Shown: positions 32,909 to 45,831, numbered from the stretch's first letter. The stretch: 64,000 bases of DNA from Sedimenticola_A sp040506895 (GCA_040506895.1 JBEVVY010000001.1:1984001-2048000); one strand, 5' to 3'. The notes: a model not told the origin generated them from the letters alone. Numbers and translations: made by a program.

Positions 32909-34909
32909 ATGGAAGTCGACGCCAAGGTCATCTGGTTGTTTGTCTTCGTTGCGCTCTACTGGGCCTACTGCATCTTCTGGGGCATCAAGGGCGCCCTGAC
33001 AGCAAGAACCGCCAGCGATTACTTCGTCGCCGGGCGGCAGATCTCCCTGTGGGTCTTTATCCTGGCGGCAACGGCCACATCGTTTTCCGGCTGGACCTTC
33101 ATGGGACACCCCGGACTGATCTACCGCGACGGTTTCCAGTACGCCTACGCCTCCTTCTACGCCATCGCCATCCCCTTCACCGGCGTGATCTTCCTCAAGC
33201 GCCAGTGGATGCTGGGCAAGCGTTTCGGCTTTATCACGCCAGGCGAGATGATGGCCTACTATTTCAGGTCCGACACGGTCCGCCTGCTGGTGGTACTGGT
33301 GGCCCTGGTGTTTTCGATCCCCTATCTCGGCATCCAGCTGCGGGCATCCGGCTTTCTCTTCAACGTACTCTCCGACGGCCTCCTCGATGTGGAGGTTGGC
33401 ATGTGGTTGCTCTCCATCGTGGTGATCATCTACGTCGCCTCCGGGGGCCTGCGGGCAGTCGCCTACGTCGACTCCGCCCAGGCCATTCTGCTCTCGGGCG
33501 GCATCATGATCATCGGCATCATCGCCATAAACGCCATCGGCGGCTTCGGACAATTTATGCAGGGCATCACCGCCCTCACCGCCATCAATCCCGAAACCGG
33601 CAAGGCGCTGTTCGGCGAAACCACACCGGAAGGGTTCAGTGCCTATATCGCCATTCCGGGCATGATCCAGTACAGCGCAGGGCTCGGCACCGACTCGGCG
33701 CCCATCGGCGGCGCCTGGACGGGCATCATGATCCTCACTTACATGTTCGCCCTGATGGGCATACAGTCCGCCCCCGCTTTCACCATGTGGGCCTTCGGCA
33801 ACAAGAGTCCTGAGCCCTTCGCCCCCCAGCAGGTCTGGGCCTCTTCGGCGGGGATAGGCTTCATCCTGATGTTCTTCACCGCCCTGCAGGGGATCGGCGC
33901 CCACTTCCTCGGTGCCGACAGCGCCTTCATGGCCGCCCACCCGGAGCTGGTCAACCCGGTAATGGTGGAAGGCCTGCAGAAGATTGGCGCCGACGATCTT
34001 CTCCACAGCCCAAGCAATCCCGACATGCTGGTCCCCCAACTGGTGTACCTGATGTCGGACATGGCCCCCTGGCTGGTCGGTATTCTCGCCGTCTGCGCCC
34101 TGGCTGCAATGCAGTCCACCGGTGCCGCCTACATGTCGACCGCCGGCGGCATGCTGACCCGGGACCTGGTCAAGCGCTTCATCCTGCCCAGGGCATCCCA
34201 TCTGCAGCAGAAGCTCTTCGGCCGTATCGGCGTGGTGGTGATCGTACTGACTGCACTGGTATTTGCCACCGCCTCCAATGATGCCCTGGTACTGCTCGGC
34301 GGCCTTGCCGTGGCCTATGGCTTCCAGATGTGGCCGGCACTGATCGCCATCTGCTGGTGGCCCTACCTGACCCGCCAGGGCATCATCGTCGGCCTGGTCG
34401 CCGGGCTGATCGCCGTCACGTTGACCGAGAATATCGGGGCCCAGTTCATGCCCTGGGGCCGCTGGCCGATGACCATACATTCCACCGGCTGGGGTATTTT
34501 CTTCAACCTGGGACTGGCCATCCTGGTCTCGGCCATCACCCAGAATGCCGATGATCACAGGCACCGCATGACTTTCCATAACTTCCTGCGTGAGCATGCC
34601 GGACTGGCACCGGGCAAACGGTCACTGATACCCATCGCCTGGATCATGACCATCACCTGGTTCTTCTTCGGTATCGGTCCCGGTGCGGTTATCGGCAACT
34701 GGATCTTTGGCGACCCCACGGATGCCGGGACCTGGCTCTTCGGCATCCCCTCGATCTGGGCATGGCAGCTGATCTGGTGGCTGCTCGGCATATTCATGAT
34801 GTGGTTCCTGGCCTACAAGATGGAACTCTCGACCGTACCCGAGAACGAGATACATGCACTGCACGAGGATATAGGTGATGTCCAGATGGATCTGGACCGT
34901 CCCAGTTGA
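32909..34909 (+). CDS. Sodium/solute symporter family protein 2 (long form)
   Basis: The 666-residue SSS-family transporter starts behind GAGGAGG. N-terminal motifs: TARTASDYFVAGRQISLWVF, TATSFSGWTFMGHPGLIY, AYVDSAQAILLSGGIMI. Roughly thirteen membrane helices and an acidic tail (ALHEDIGDVQMDLDRPS) are predicted. It is longer than ActP (about 550) because of an extended loop around residues 225-275. No DUF4212 gene precedes it. Substrate is unknown; the promoter and surroundings suggest an organic acid or amino acid. Confidence 0.88.
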   Translation: MEVDAKVIWLFVFVALYWAYCIFWGIKGALTARTASDYFVAGRQISLWVFILAATATSFSGWTFMGHPGLIYRDGFQYAYASFYAIAIPFTGVIFLKRQWMLGKRFGFITPGEMMAYYFRSDTVRLLVVLVALVFSIPYLGIQLRASGFLFNVLSDGLLDVEVGMWLLSIVVIIYVASGGLRAVAYVDSAQAILLSGGIMIIGIIAINAIGGFGQFMQGITALTAINPETGKALFGETTPEGFSAYIAIPGMIQYSAGLGTDSAPIGGAWTGIMILTYMFALMGIQSAPAFTMWAFGNKSPEPFAPQQVWASSAGIGFILMFFTALQGIGAHFLGADSAFMAAHPELVNPVMVEGLQKIGADDLLHSPSNPDMLVPQLVYLMSDMAPWLVGILAVCALAAMQSTGAAYMSTAGGMLTRDLVKRFILPRASHLQQKLFGRIGVVVIVLTALVFATASNDALVLLGGLAVAYGFQMWPALIAICWWPYLTRQGIIVGLVAGLIAVTLTENIGAQFMPWGRWPMTIHSTGWGIFFNLGLAILVSAITQNADDHRHRMTFHNFLREHAGLAPGKRSLIPIAWIMTITWFFFGIGPGAVIGNWIFGDPTDAGTWLFGIPSIWAWQLIWWLLGIFMMWFLAYKMELSTVPENEIHALHEDIGDVQMDLDRPS

Positions 34910-34936
34910 CCCGTTTATACGATTGTCTGTGGCTTT

Positions 34937-34964
34937 GGGGGGAGGCACCTCCCCCATTTTTTTT
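34937..34964 (+). terminator. Rho-independent terminator after symporter 2
   Basis: An 8-9 bp stem GGGGGAGG/CCTCCCCC around CA is followed by A and eight T. This is a strong intrinsic terminator for the single-gene unit. Confidence 0.92.
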
Positions 34965-35047
34965 CACCGGCAGGCAATACCGAGAACAGAACAGGATGCC
35001 TTTATCAGCCACTGGAGTTCGATCAGAGACAGACTTGGAAAAGATGC

Positions 35048-35737
35048 ATGGGTAACCGCCAACACAGATTCTTCATACGTCTCGCCACCGTGATGACCGC
35101 CTGCTGGATAGGCTGGAGTCTCTATGACATGGGCTGGCATCATGGCACCCAGGAGACGCGCACCCTCTCCGCCGGCGCAAGATACCTGGAAGACAGCCAG
35201 TACCGGGATGCCCTGCAGAGTTTCGATAGCGTACTTGAGCACTCGCCTGACCACGCCGGCGCCCTGATGGGAAAGGCCCAGGCACTGATGCAACTGGGAG
35301 CGGCCGAGAAACTGCATCGACTGTCGGGTAAACCGGGAGACGGGAGACCAGGCGACGCCCCATCCGCCATCACCCGGGATTACAACGCCGAGGCACTGGA
35401 GGCGTTCAACCGGGTAATCGAACTGGTGGAGCGTGAAGGCGAGACCCCGGCTGACCCCACCTTTTCCGCCGTGGCCTACGCCAACCGGGGCATACTCCAG
35501 GACCGCATGGGCAAACACAGGCTGGCGCTGATCGATTACCACCACGCCCTCCGGATAGCCCCGGAAGTCGGGGAAGGCCCAGGCTTTATGACCCGTTTCC
35601 TGAGGAATCAGCAGCGAAAGCCAGCATCCATCGCTGATCGTGCGGAGTATCTCGGGGAACAGCTGGCGCTACCCGAGCATGAGCGGGTACTGCACCAGGC
35701 GGATGAGGATGGCAGGCAGCGGGCCTATTCACTTTGA
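35048..35737 (+). CDS. TPR-repeat protein with N-terminal membrane anchor
   Basis: The 229-residue product opens with an uncleaved-looking hydrophobic segment (FFIRLATVMTACWIGWSLY) and then TPR-like helices: ARYLEDSQYRDALQSFDSVL with EHSPDHAGALMGKAQALMQL, and AVAYANRGILQDRMGKHRLA with LIDYHHALRIAP. Probably anchored in the inner membrane and facing the periplasm as a protein-binding scaffold. No partner is evident from its neighbours (symporter 2, DUF294 copy 2). Confidence 0.75.
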   Translation: MGNRQHRFFIRLATVMTACWIGWSLYDMGWHHGTQETRTLSAGARYLEDSQYRDALQSFDSVLEHSPDHAGALMGKAQALMQLGAAEKLHRLSGKPGDGRPGDAPSAITRDYNAEALEAFNRVIELVEREGETPADPTFSAVAYANRGILQDRMGKHRLALIDYHHALRIAPEVGEGPGFMTRFLRNQQRKPASIADRAEYLGEQLALPEHERVLHQADEDGRQRAYSL

Positions 35738-35758
35738 TCCCGGCAGCGGAATGTGATT

Positions 35759-35944
35759 TCAGAACAGGCCCAGAATATCGATCACCAGGACCCTGAAGAA
35801 AAACAGCAATGCGATGGCACCAAACAACATATGCCCAACATCGTTCCCCCCATCCTCGTTGCGATGGGTCAGGGCATGCCAGGCAATCGCACCTGTCACC
35901 AAGAGAAAAATCCAGTCAAACACCGATACACCTTGTAAAAGCAT
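35759..35944 (-). CDS. Possible small membrane protein
   Basis: From ATG 35944 the reverse strand encodes 61 residues with two hydrophobic helices (VFDWIFLLVTGAIAWHAL and MLFGAIALLFFFRVLVIDIL) separated by THRNEDGGNDVG. The composition is that of a true membrane protein. Its start lies only 25 nt from that of DUF294 copy 2 on the other strand, leaving little room for two promoters. I recognise no family. Confidence 0.42.
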   Translation of the reverse strand: MLLQGVSVFDWIFLLVTGAIAWHALTHRNEDGGNDVGHMLFGAIALLFFFRVLVIDILGLF

Positions 35945-35969
35945 TGAACTCCAGGGTCCGTCAGCACCA

Positions 35970-37847
35970 ATGATACAGAGCGCGGAAAAATTAAGCATTG
36001 AACAGGTCCTCTCCGGGACCCGCTCATTCAGTGATGTCTCCCTGGAGACAATCTCGCTGCTCGTCTCGGAATCCGAAAGCCGGATGTACACCGCCGGCAG
36101 TGCACTCTTCTTTCCCGGCGACCCCTACCAGAAGGTGGTCTACGTGCTGCTCGAAGGCTGCATCGTCATGCACCGCCCCAGCGGCAGACAGGACAGGGTC
36201 CTGCCGGGAGACTTCGTCGGCCTAGCCAACTACCTCGATGGCAATGATCACAGCACCAAGGCGGAAGTGACCCGCCAGTCGAAGGTACTGAGGGTCCCCG
36301 AGCCTGTTCTGCAACACCTGGAACATGAGCGTCCCGACCTGTTCAACGCCCTGAACCGAGTGATCGCGGCGAAACTGCGTGAACGCAGTCCTGACAGAAG
36401 TATCTCCACCGGCATCCTTGCACAGCCGGTGACCCGGATCATGAAATCACCGGTCTCCTCCTGCGGCCCGGAGACCACCATAGCCGACTCCCTGGCACTC
36501 CTGCAGGAGCGCCAGATCGGCAGTCTCGCGGTGACCAATGAGAAAGGCACCCTGCAGGGCCTGCTGACCTTTGCGGGCCTGGCGGAAGCGGTCATCAGCA
36601 ATGGTGCAAAACCCGGGGACAGTGTCCTGGGCGTCGCCTGCGAGACCCCCCATATCGTGGATTCGGACACCCCCCTGTGGGAGGCCCAGGAACTGCTTAA
36701 ACGACAATACTCCAAGTACCTTCTGGTGGTGGACGCGAGCGCTCCCATCGGCATGGTGACCCAGAGCGACATCCTGCGGGTATTGATATCAAGACCCAGC
36801 ATATTGACCAGTCGCCTACGCGAAGCGAACAGCATGAAAGAACTGATAAGCCTCTCCACCAGGATCATCGAAGCTGCAGTGGACGCCCAGAAGAGCAACC
36901 ACCGCCCCAGCGATGCGGTACGGCTTCTGAGTGAAACCCACCTGATCATCCAGCGCCGGGCAATCGAACTGACCCTTCGCTGGATGGAGCGCAAAGGGCT
37001 TGGTAAACCCCCGGTTGAGTTCGCGGTTCTGGTGATGGGATCAGGGGGACGCAGGGAGATGCTGCTCAACCCCGACCAGGACAACGCGCTGATCCTGCAG
37101 GACATACCCGAAAAAGAGCTGAAGGCAGCAGAAGAGTGGTTCGCCCGCTTCACCAAGCGGATGAACAGGAACCTGGCCCGGGTGGGCTATGCCCTCTGTC
37201 CCGGGGAGATCATGGCCTGCAATCCGCGTTTCAGAAAAACCCTTTCCGGCTGGAAGAAGGCGCTGTCCAGGGCGATACGGCAACCCACGGCGAAGTCGGC
37301 ACGCTGGTCAAACGTGATGCTCGACTTCGATACCCTCTATGGCAACGACACACTGACCTCCGAGCTGAAGCAACACCTGTTGAGTGAAACCTCAAGCAAT
37401 CCCCAACTGTTCAAATTCATGGCAGAGGACGATGCGGAGGGAAAACCGGCCATCGGTTTTTTCAACCAGCTGCTGACCACCAGCAACGACAAAGGGCAAT
37501 GGATTGACATCAAGCGCAACGGCCTGCGGATCATTGCGGATGCCACCCGCATCTATGCGCTGGACACCGGCATAGCCGTGCAGAACACGAGCGACCGCCT
37601 GGAGGCACTGCTAAGGGCGGGCAGGCTCTCGAAGGACTTTACCGACGCCATCCAGGAGGCCTACGAAGAGCTGCTCGACCTGCTGCTGAGTCACCAGATA
37701 GAACAGCACGGAAAATCCCAGAAACCGGACAAGCAGATCGATCCAACCCGGCTCTCACGCCAGAGCCGAAGCACCCTGCGCATGGCGATGCGGGCCGTGA
37801 AGCGGTTCCAGCAGCAGTTGCAGGGAGATTACGGTGTCGATGTTTAA
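35970..37847 (+). CDS. cNMP-binding/CBS/DUF294 nucleotidyltransferase-like protein (copy 2)
   Basis: The 625-residue paralogue of the protein at 29382. N-terminal cNMP-binding-like barrel (SALFFPGDPYQKVVYVLLEG, DRVLPGDFVGLANYL), paired CBS domains (about 160-285; SPVSSCGPETTIADSLALLQ, MVTQSDILRVLIS), nucleotidyltransferase DUF294 (MGSGGRREMLLNPDQDNALI with the DxD pair) and the C-terminal helical domain. No clear ribosome site precedes ATG 35970, so the start is uncertain. It lies 335 nt ahead of acs on the same strand. Two diverged copies flanking symporter and acs genes suggest a shared control role. Confidence 0.86.
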   Translation: MIQSAEKLSIEQVLSGTRSFSDVSLETISLLVSESESRMYTAGSALFFPGDPYQKVVYVLLEGCIVMHRPSGRQDRVLPGDFVGLANYLDGNDHSTKAEVTRQSKVLRVPEPVLQHLEHERPDLFNALNRVIAAKLRERSPDRSISTGILAQPVTRIMKSPVSSCGPETTIADSLALLQERQIGSLAVTNEKGTLQGLLTFAGLAEAVISNGAKPGDSVLGVACETPHIVDSDTPLWEAQELLKRQYSKYLLVVDASAPIGMVTQSDILRVLISRPSILTSRLREANSMKELISLSTRIIEAAVDAQKSNHRPSDAVRLLSETHLIIQRRAIELTLRWMERKGLGKPPVEFAVLVMGSGGRREMLLNPDQDNALILQDIPEKELKAAEEWFARFTKRMNRNLARVGYALCPGEIMACNPRFRKTLSGWKKALSRAIRQPTAKSARWSNVMLDFDTLYGNDTLTSELKQHLLSETSSNPQLFKFMAEDDAEGKPAIGFFNQLLTTSNDKGQWIDIKRNGLRIIADATRIYALDTGIAVQNTSDRLEALLRAGRLSKDFTDAIQEAYEELLDLLLSHQIEQHGKSQKPDKQIDPTRLSRQSRSTLRMAMRAVKRFQQQLQGDYGVDV

Positions 37848-38038
37848 GAGAGCGCCATGAACGACGCCCCATAGTCATTGACAGGACATACGCATAAGGC
37901 AAAATGAAACGTTACATGCTTTCAATAGAACTCACTCATCCACTGACAGAGAGGATCTGGTGGGTGCCTGGTGGGCCAGGCGTGAAGATCCATAATTATC
38001 TGCCGGCCCACAAGCGTCAATCCGACATGCATGGTTGA

Positions 38039-38055
38039 TTGGCATGTTAAACGCA
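38039..38055 (+). promoter_or_regulatory. sigma54 promoter of acs
   Basis: TTGGCATGTTAAACGCA has a near-consensus -24 (TTGGCATG) and GC at the right 10-nt distance (GG 38041, GC 38053); the -12 reads ACGCA. Box-like sites nearby are GTTACA at 37911 (130 nt upstream) and GGTTACC at 38093-38099 (downstream). Start near 38066, 117 nt before the ATG. The 335-nt gap 37848-38182 holds no other feature I can see. Confidence 0.68.
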
Positions 38056-38182
38056 CTGTTCGAACTGATAACAACGAAAACAGATCCTGACCGGTTACCA
38101 CCCGGTGATAACCGGAAAACAACATTTGTAAAGCATAGGTGACGGCCAAGCCGCACCAACCACGCAACAAGGAGACAATAAA

Positions 38183-40129
<1,947 letters not shown>

Positions 40130-40176
40130 TCTTCGGACCAACGGCACCAGCTGAACCCGGTGCCTGCCAGTTAAAA

Positions 40177-40208
40177 GGGGCGGATTCACACAGAATCCGC
40201 CCCTTTTT
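40177..40208 (+). terminator. Rho-independent terminator of acs
   Basis: An 11-bp stem GGGGCGGATTC/GAATCCGCCCC with a 5-nt loop is followed by a T run on the plus strand and preceded by AAAA, so it can also act in reverse. Confidence 0.93.
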
Positions 40209-40401
40209 TATTGCCCATTCAAATCATGTAACATAATTGACAGTATCAAGTGTTAGCTGATCTGGATACCGCGGCAAATGATCAGAACCACGGTTCCTCT
40301 CAGTTAACCATATCAACCGGCAGCGACCCTTTTCATTAAATCAAAGCTGTCACCAGTCACCATTATTTTCATTGTTTATCACCTTAGGGAGCATCGTTAA
40401 A

Positions 40402-41232
40402 TTGAGTGAACTGAAAGTTGGCGTATTCGTCGACGCCGAAAATATAAAATTCAATGGCGGATACCAGCTGCGTTACGACATCCTGAGACGCTTCGCGGCA
40501 CGTAACAGCGGCACCCTGTTAAGACTCAACACCTACCTCGCTTTCGACCAGGAACGGGCACGCGAGGATAATGAGTACGCAAAGAAATCCAACATCTACC
40601 AACAGATGGTGCGGGACTACGGCTGGAAGATCACGGTAAAGACCGTGCGCCGTTTCACCGATGAAGAGGGTAACGTCACCACCAAGGCCAACGCCGACCT
40701 GGATCTTGCCGTCGATGCCATGCTGCAGGCTGAAAACCTCGACCTCATCCTGCTTGTCACGGGAGATGGCGATTTCCTGCAGGTGGTGACTGCCCTGCAG
40801 AACAGGGGCTGCCGGGTCGAACTGTTGGGATTCAAGAATGTCTCGAAGCAGTTGCAGCGCCAGGTGGATGCCTTCTACCGCGGCTACCTGATCCCGGATC
40901 TCCTGCCCTTCCCCCATGAACCGAGAAACGAGTGGGGAAAACCGGGCTCCTGTGTACGCGGTGTCTGCACCAAGTGGTTCCCGGACAAGGGATACGGCTT
41001 TCTGCGATTCATCCGGGAGATCTCTCCGAATCTCTGGATCACCGATCCCCGGGATCCCGAGTCACCCTACGAGAGCGTCTTCTGCCATGCCAACGAGCTG
41101 GCTGAAAACGTGACGCCCGAAGAGCTGATGAACCGGGACACCATCGTGGAGTTCTACCTGGAAGAGAGCGAGGTGGACGAGGGACTCATCGCCACCAACG
41201 TAAGACAGGTCTACTCTCCGGGACGGGGCTGA
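40402..41232 (+). CDS. NYN-domain (LabA/DUF88) nuclease-like protein with C-terminal cold-shock-like domain
   Basis: From TTG 40402 (AGGGAG 10 nt upstream) the 276-residue product begins LSELKVGVFVDAENIKFNGG, the first acidic motif of the NYN/PIN-like fold. KANADLDLAVDAML and LILLVTGDGDFLQVVTALQN supply further catalytic aspartates (about to residue 165). The C-terminal third (VCTKWFPDKGYGFLRFI, ESVFCHANELAE) has the RNP1-like pattern of cold-shock/S1-type OB folds. A metal-dependent RNase guided by an RNA-binding OB domain is a plausible role. It is a single-gene unit downstream of acs. Confidence 0.82.
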   Translation: MSELKVGVFVDAENIKFNGGYQLRYDILRRFAARNSGTLLRLNTYLAFDQERAREDNEYAKKSNIYQQMVRDYGWKITVKTVRRFTDEEGNVTTKANADLDLAVDAMLQAENLDLILLVTGDGDFLQVVTALQNRGCRVELLGFKNVSKQLQRQVDAFYRGYLIPDLLPFPHEPRNEWGKPGSCVRGVCTKWFPDKGYGFLRFIREISPNLWITDPRDPESPYESVFCHANELAENVTPEELMNRDTIVEFYLEESEVDEGLIATNVRQVYSPGRG

Positions 41233-41247
41233 GAAACAGGCCGGCGA

Positions 41248-42468
41248 TCAGCCGTAGTGGCGCTCCACGTAGCGTTCCACTATCTGCTGAAACTCCTGGG
41301 CGATATTCTCCCCTTTCAGCGTGACCGTCTTCTCCCCATCCTCGTAGACCGGGGCCACGGGCACCTCGCCGGTGCCCGGCAGGCTGATGCCGATATTGGC
41401 ATGCTTGCTCTCACCCGGCCCGTTGACCACGCAACCCATCACCGCCACGGTCATATCCTCCACCCCGGGATAACGGCCATGCCATAAAGGCATCTGCTCT
41501 CTCAGGTAGCCCTGGATATCCTGGGCCAACTGCTGGAAAAAGGTGCTGCTGGTACGGCCACAACCGGGACAGGCGACGACCATGGGGGTAAACGAGCGCA
41601 ATCCCATGGACTGCAGAAGCTCCTGGGCCACCACCACCTCCTGGGTACGGCTGCCGCCCGGCTCAGGGGTGAGGGATATGCGAACGGTATCCCCTATTCC
41701 CTGCTGCAGGAGCACTGCAAGGGCCGCGGTGGAGGCGACGATCCCCTTGGATCCCATACCCGCCTCGGTGAGTCCGAGGTGCAGGGCATAATCGCAGCGC
41801 GCTGCAAGCTTCCGGTAGACACCGATCAGGTCCTGCACCCCGCTCATCTTGCAGGAGAGTACGATACGGTCGCGCCCAAGCCCCAGCTCCTCGGCCCTGC
41901 GCGCACTCTCCAATGCGGAGGCCACCATGATTTCACGGATCACCTCCTCATTGCTGAGCGGTTCGGCTGCATTGGCGTTCTCATCCATCATGCGCACCAC
42001 CAACTCCTGGTCCATGGAGCCCCAGTTCACACCGATACGCACCGCCTTGTCGTAGCGGCAGGCGGTCTCGATCATGCTGGCGAACTTCTCGTCCCGCCTG
42101 GCGCCTCGCCCGACATTTCCCGGGTTTATCCGGTACTTGGCCAGCGCCTGGGCACAGTCGGGATACTTCTCCAGCAACTTGTGTCCGTTGAAATGGAAAT
42201 CGCCTATCAGCGGGACATCGCAACCCTGCCTGTCCAGGGCCTCACGTATCTGGGCAACGGCACGGGCCGCCTCCTCGGTATTGACCGTCAGCCGAACCAG
42301 CTCTGAACCCGCCTCGGCAAGGGCCCTCACCTGGGAAACGGTGGCAGAGACATCCGCGGTATCCGTATTGGTCATGGACTGGACAACAATGGGTGAGGCG
42401 CCACCCATGACAACATGGCCGACACGGACACCCACGGTGTCATGCCGCTTAACTGGTGATTCAGACAT
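41248..42468 (-). CDS. ispG: IspG (GcpE), 4-hydroxy-3-methylbut-2-enyl diphosphate synthase
   Basis: Iron-sulfur enzyme of the MEP isoprenoid pathway that reduces MEcPP to HMBPP. From ATG 42468 the 406 residues begin MSESPVKRHDTVGVRVGHV, followed by VVQSMTNTDTADV, IGDFHFNGH and RINPGNVG in the TIM barrel. The [4Fe-4S] cysteines lie in ACPGCGRTSSTFFQ and MGCVVNGPGE near the C-terminus. Length is that of the two-domain bacterial form. The usual rodZ and hisS neighbours are absent; here it converges with the NYN gene. Confidence 0.96.
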   Translation of the reverse strand: MSESPVKRHDTVGVRVGHVVMGGASPIVVQSMTNTDTADVSATVSQVRALAEAGSELVRLTVNTEEAARAVAQIREALDRQGCDVPLIGDFHFNGHKLLEKYPDCAQALAKYRINPGNVGRGARRDEKFASMIETACRYDKAVRIGVNWGSMDQELVVRMMDENANAAEPLSNEEVIREIMVASALESARRAEELGLGRDRIVLSCKMSGVQDLIGVYRKLAARCDYALHLGLTEAGMGSKGIVASTAALAVLLQQGIGDTVRISLTPEPGGSRTQEVVVAQELLQSMGLRSFTPMVVACPGCGRTSSTFFQQLAQDIQGYLREQMPLWHGRYPGVEDMTVAVMGCVVNGPGESKHANIGISLPGTGEVPVAPVYEDGEKTVTLKGENIAQEFQQIVERYVERHYG

Positions 42469-42677
42469 AATCCGGATAAATCCCACTCACAGAGTTCAAT
42501 CTGCCGATTTTCTCAAATTACCCCCCTGATCGTATACCTCGATATTCAGGGGGAAACAGAAAAGCCGGCCGCGTGATCCGGCAGGCGATGTGGGAAACAA
42601 GGTAAGACTCAGCCGGCCCACTGGCGCAACAGCCGGCTTGCATCCAATCCTGAAGTGATAGCAGGTTATTGAAGACG

Positions 42678-43121
42678 TTATTTGAAGAAGCGCTTGAAAA
42701 AGCCGCCGCCGCTCGTACCCTTGATCTTCTTCATGTTGGCCTTCACGATCTCGCTGTAGTCACCATCCTCGTTGCGGATATGGTTGACCAGCCAGCGCTG
42801 CAGCATGCCGAGCAGTTCACCGGTGACATCCTCACCCGCCTTGAAGCGCTCTACGAAACCACTCACTTTTTTCACGAACAGGGCATGCACTTTCTTGTGC
42901 GGCTCGAGAAACGGATAGCCCGCCTGCTCCATCAGGCTCTCTTCGAATGCGAAGTGAGAGACCGTGTAATCGACGAGATCTTCGATCACCTCACCGATAT
43001 TCCCGCTCCCGGAGGCCTGAGCATCATGTAATTCGTTGATATACTGAACAATACGCTTATGCTGCTCATCGATAACGTCGACACCGGTATCCAGGGAACT
43101 GGACCATTGAAGATAAGCCAT
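42678..43121 (-). CDS. Bacteriohemerythrin
   Basis: The 147-residue O2-binding di-iron protein starts at ATG 43121 with MAYLQWSSSLDTGVDVIDEQ. The ligand pattern is complete: HKRIVQYINELHD, HFAFEESLMEQAGYPFLEPH, HALFVKKV and WLVNHIRNEDGDY. The C-terminus is basic (MKKIKGTSGGGFFKRFFK), beyond the usual fold. Likely an oxygen carrier or sensor, useful to microaerobic sulfide oxidisers. A single GGTAACA box lies at 43147-43153 ahead of it, without a sigma54 element. Confidence 0.92.
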   Translation of the reverse strand: MAYLQWSSSLDTGVDVIDEQHKRIVQYINELHDAQASGSGNIGEVIEDLVDYTVSHFAFEESLMEQAGYPFLEPHKKVHALFVKKVSGFVERFKAGEDVTGELLGMLQRWLVNHIRNEDGDYSEIVKANMKKIKGTSGGGFFKRFFK

Positions 43122-43485
43122 TAATCTTCTCCTTAACCACGAACAAGGTAACACCACAAACGGTTTGCACACACACCAAATGGCCAACCAAGCCCAGATT
43201 CAGGATGTGATGCAACCAGTCCCCGAAAAAAAGGGGCCAAAAAATCCTTTCTACACCGGAACGGGATTCACAACAAGCCATAGCATAGATGACGCCGCAG
43301 CCCTCTACTCCTGCTCCGCAACGGCCAAACCACAATAAAAACAGTGTTTAGCGTGCAGTACTGACGTTAACGGCAGCAGTCCTGAAAGGTTTACAAAAAA
43401 TTTTCACCCGGTTACTGGGTAGGAGTTCGTATCGGCAAGATTGCCGCTACCGGGTAGTGGATCGGGATAAAGACAGGAAAAGAGC
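43122..43485. other. Intergenic stretch, no gene seen
   Basis: Holds one GGTAACA box at 43147 and AT-rich DNA upstream of the hemerythrin gene. I see no reading frame with coding character and no RNA fold I recognise. Confidence 0.6.
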
Positions 43486-43511
43486 GCAGGGCGGCATCGC
43501 TGCCGCCCTGC
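43486..43511 (-). terminator. Hairpin terminator of the 77-residue gene
   Basis: An 11-bp stem, GCAGGGCGGCA paired with TGCCGCCCTGC around a 4-nt loop, lies 12 nt past the stop. On the minus strand it is followed by GCGCTCTTTTCC, so the T run is short and slightly distant. Confidence 0.65.
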
Positions 43512-43522
43512 CTGATCGGAGA

Positions 43523-43756
43523 TCAGTCCTCTTCGTTCATCAACTCTTCGTGCCAGCCTGTATCCAGACCGAACTCGAATGAGTGGATGTGAAGACCTTC
43601 GGGGAAGGCCTCTTTCAGGCGCCGTTCGAACTCCTGATAGACCTCTACCTTGTGCTGCTGCACATCGTAGTCGCGGCTGCTGACATCCACATTCGCCACG
43701 TCGACATCCATCTTGAACTCGATCTCAGGGGCCATCTGTACCCTTATTTTTGACAT
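43523..43756 (-). CDS. Small acidic protein of unknown function
   Basis: The 77-residue product starts behind a strong GAGGGAGGA site. It reads MSKIRVQMAPEIEFKMDVDV, then QHKVEVYQEFERRLKEAFPE and an acidic tail (HEELMNEED). There is no membrane segment, and an alpha/beta pattern is likely. I do not recognise it. It lies between the pyrophosphatase gene and a terminator on the same strand, 50 nt after hppA, so it may be the second gene of the hppA transcript. Confidence 0.72.
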   Translation of the reverse strand: MSKIRVQMAPEIEFKMDVDVANVDVSSRDYDVQQHKVEVYQEFERRLKEAFPEGLHIHSFEFGLDTGWHEELMNEED

Positions 43757-43806
43757 CTTATTATCCTCCCTCGTCTACTAATAACTTTAGTACTTTTCTC
43801 ACCTAT

Positions 43807-45831
<2,025 letters not shown>

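Noticed and set aside
32735..34597. 620-codon reverse frame
   Set aside because: Entirely antisense to the sodium/solute symporter 2 gene; histidine/glycine/glutamine-rich shadow typical of GC-rich genes.
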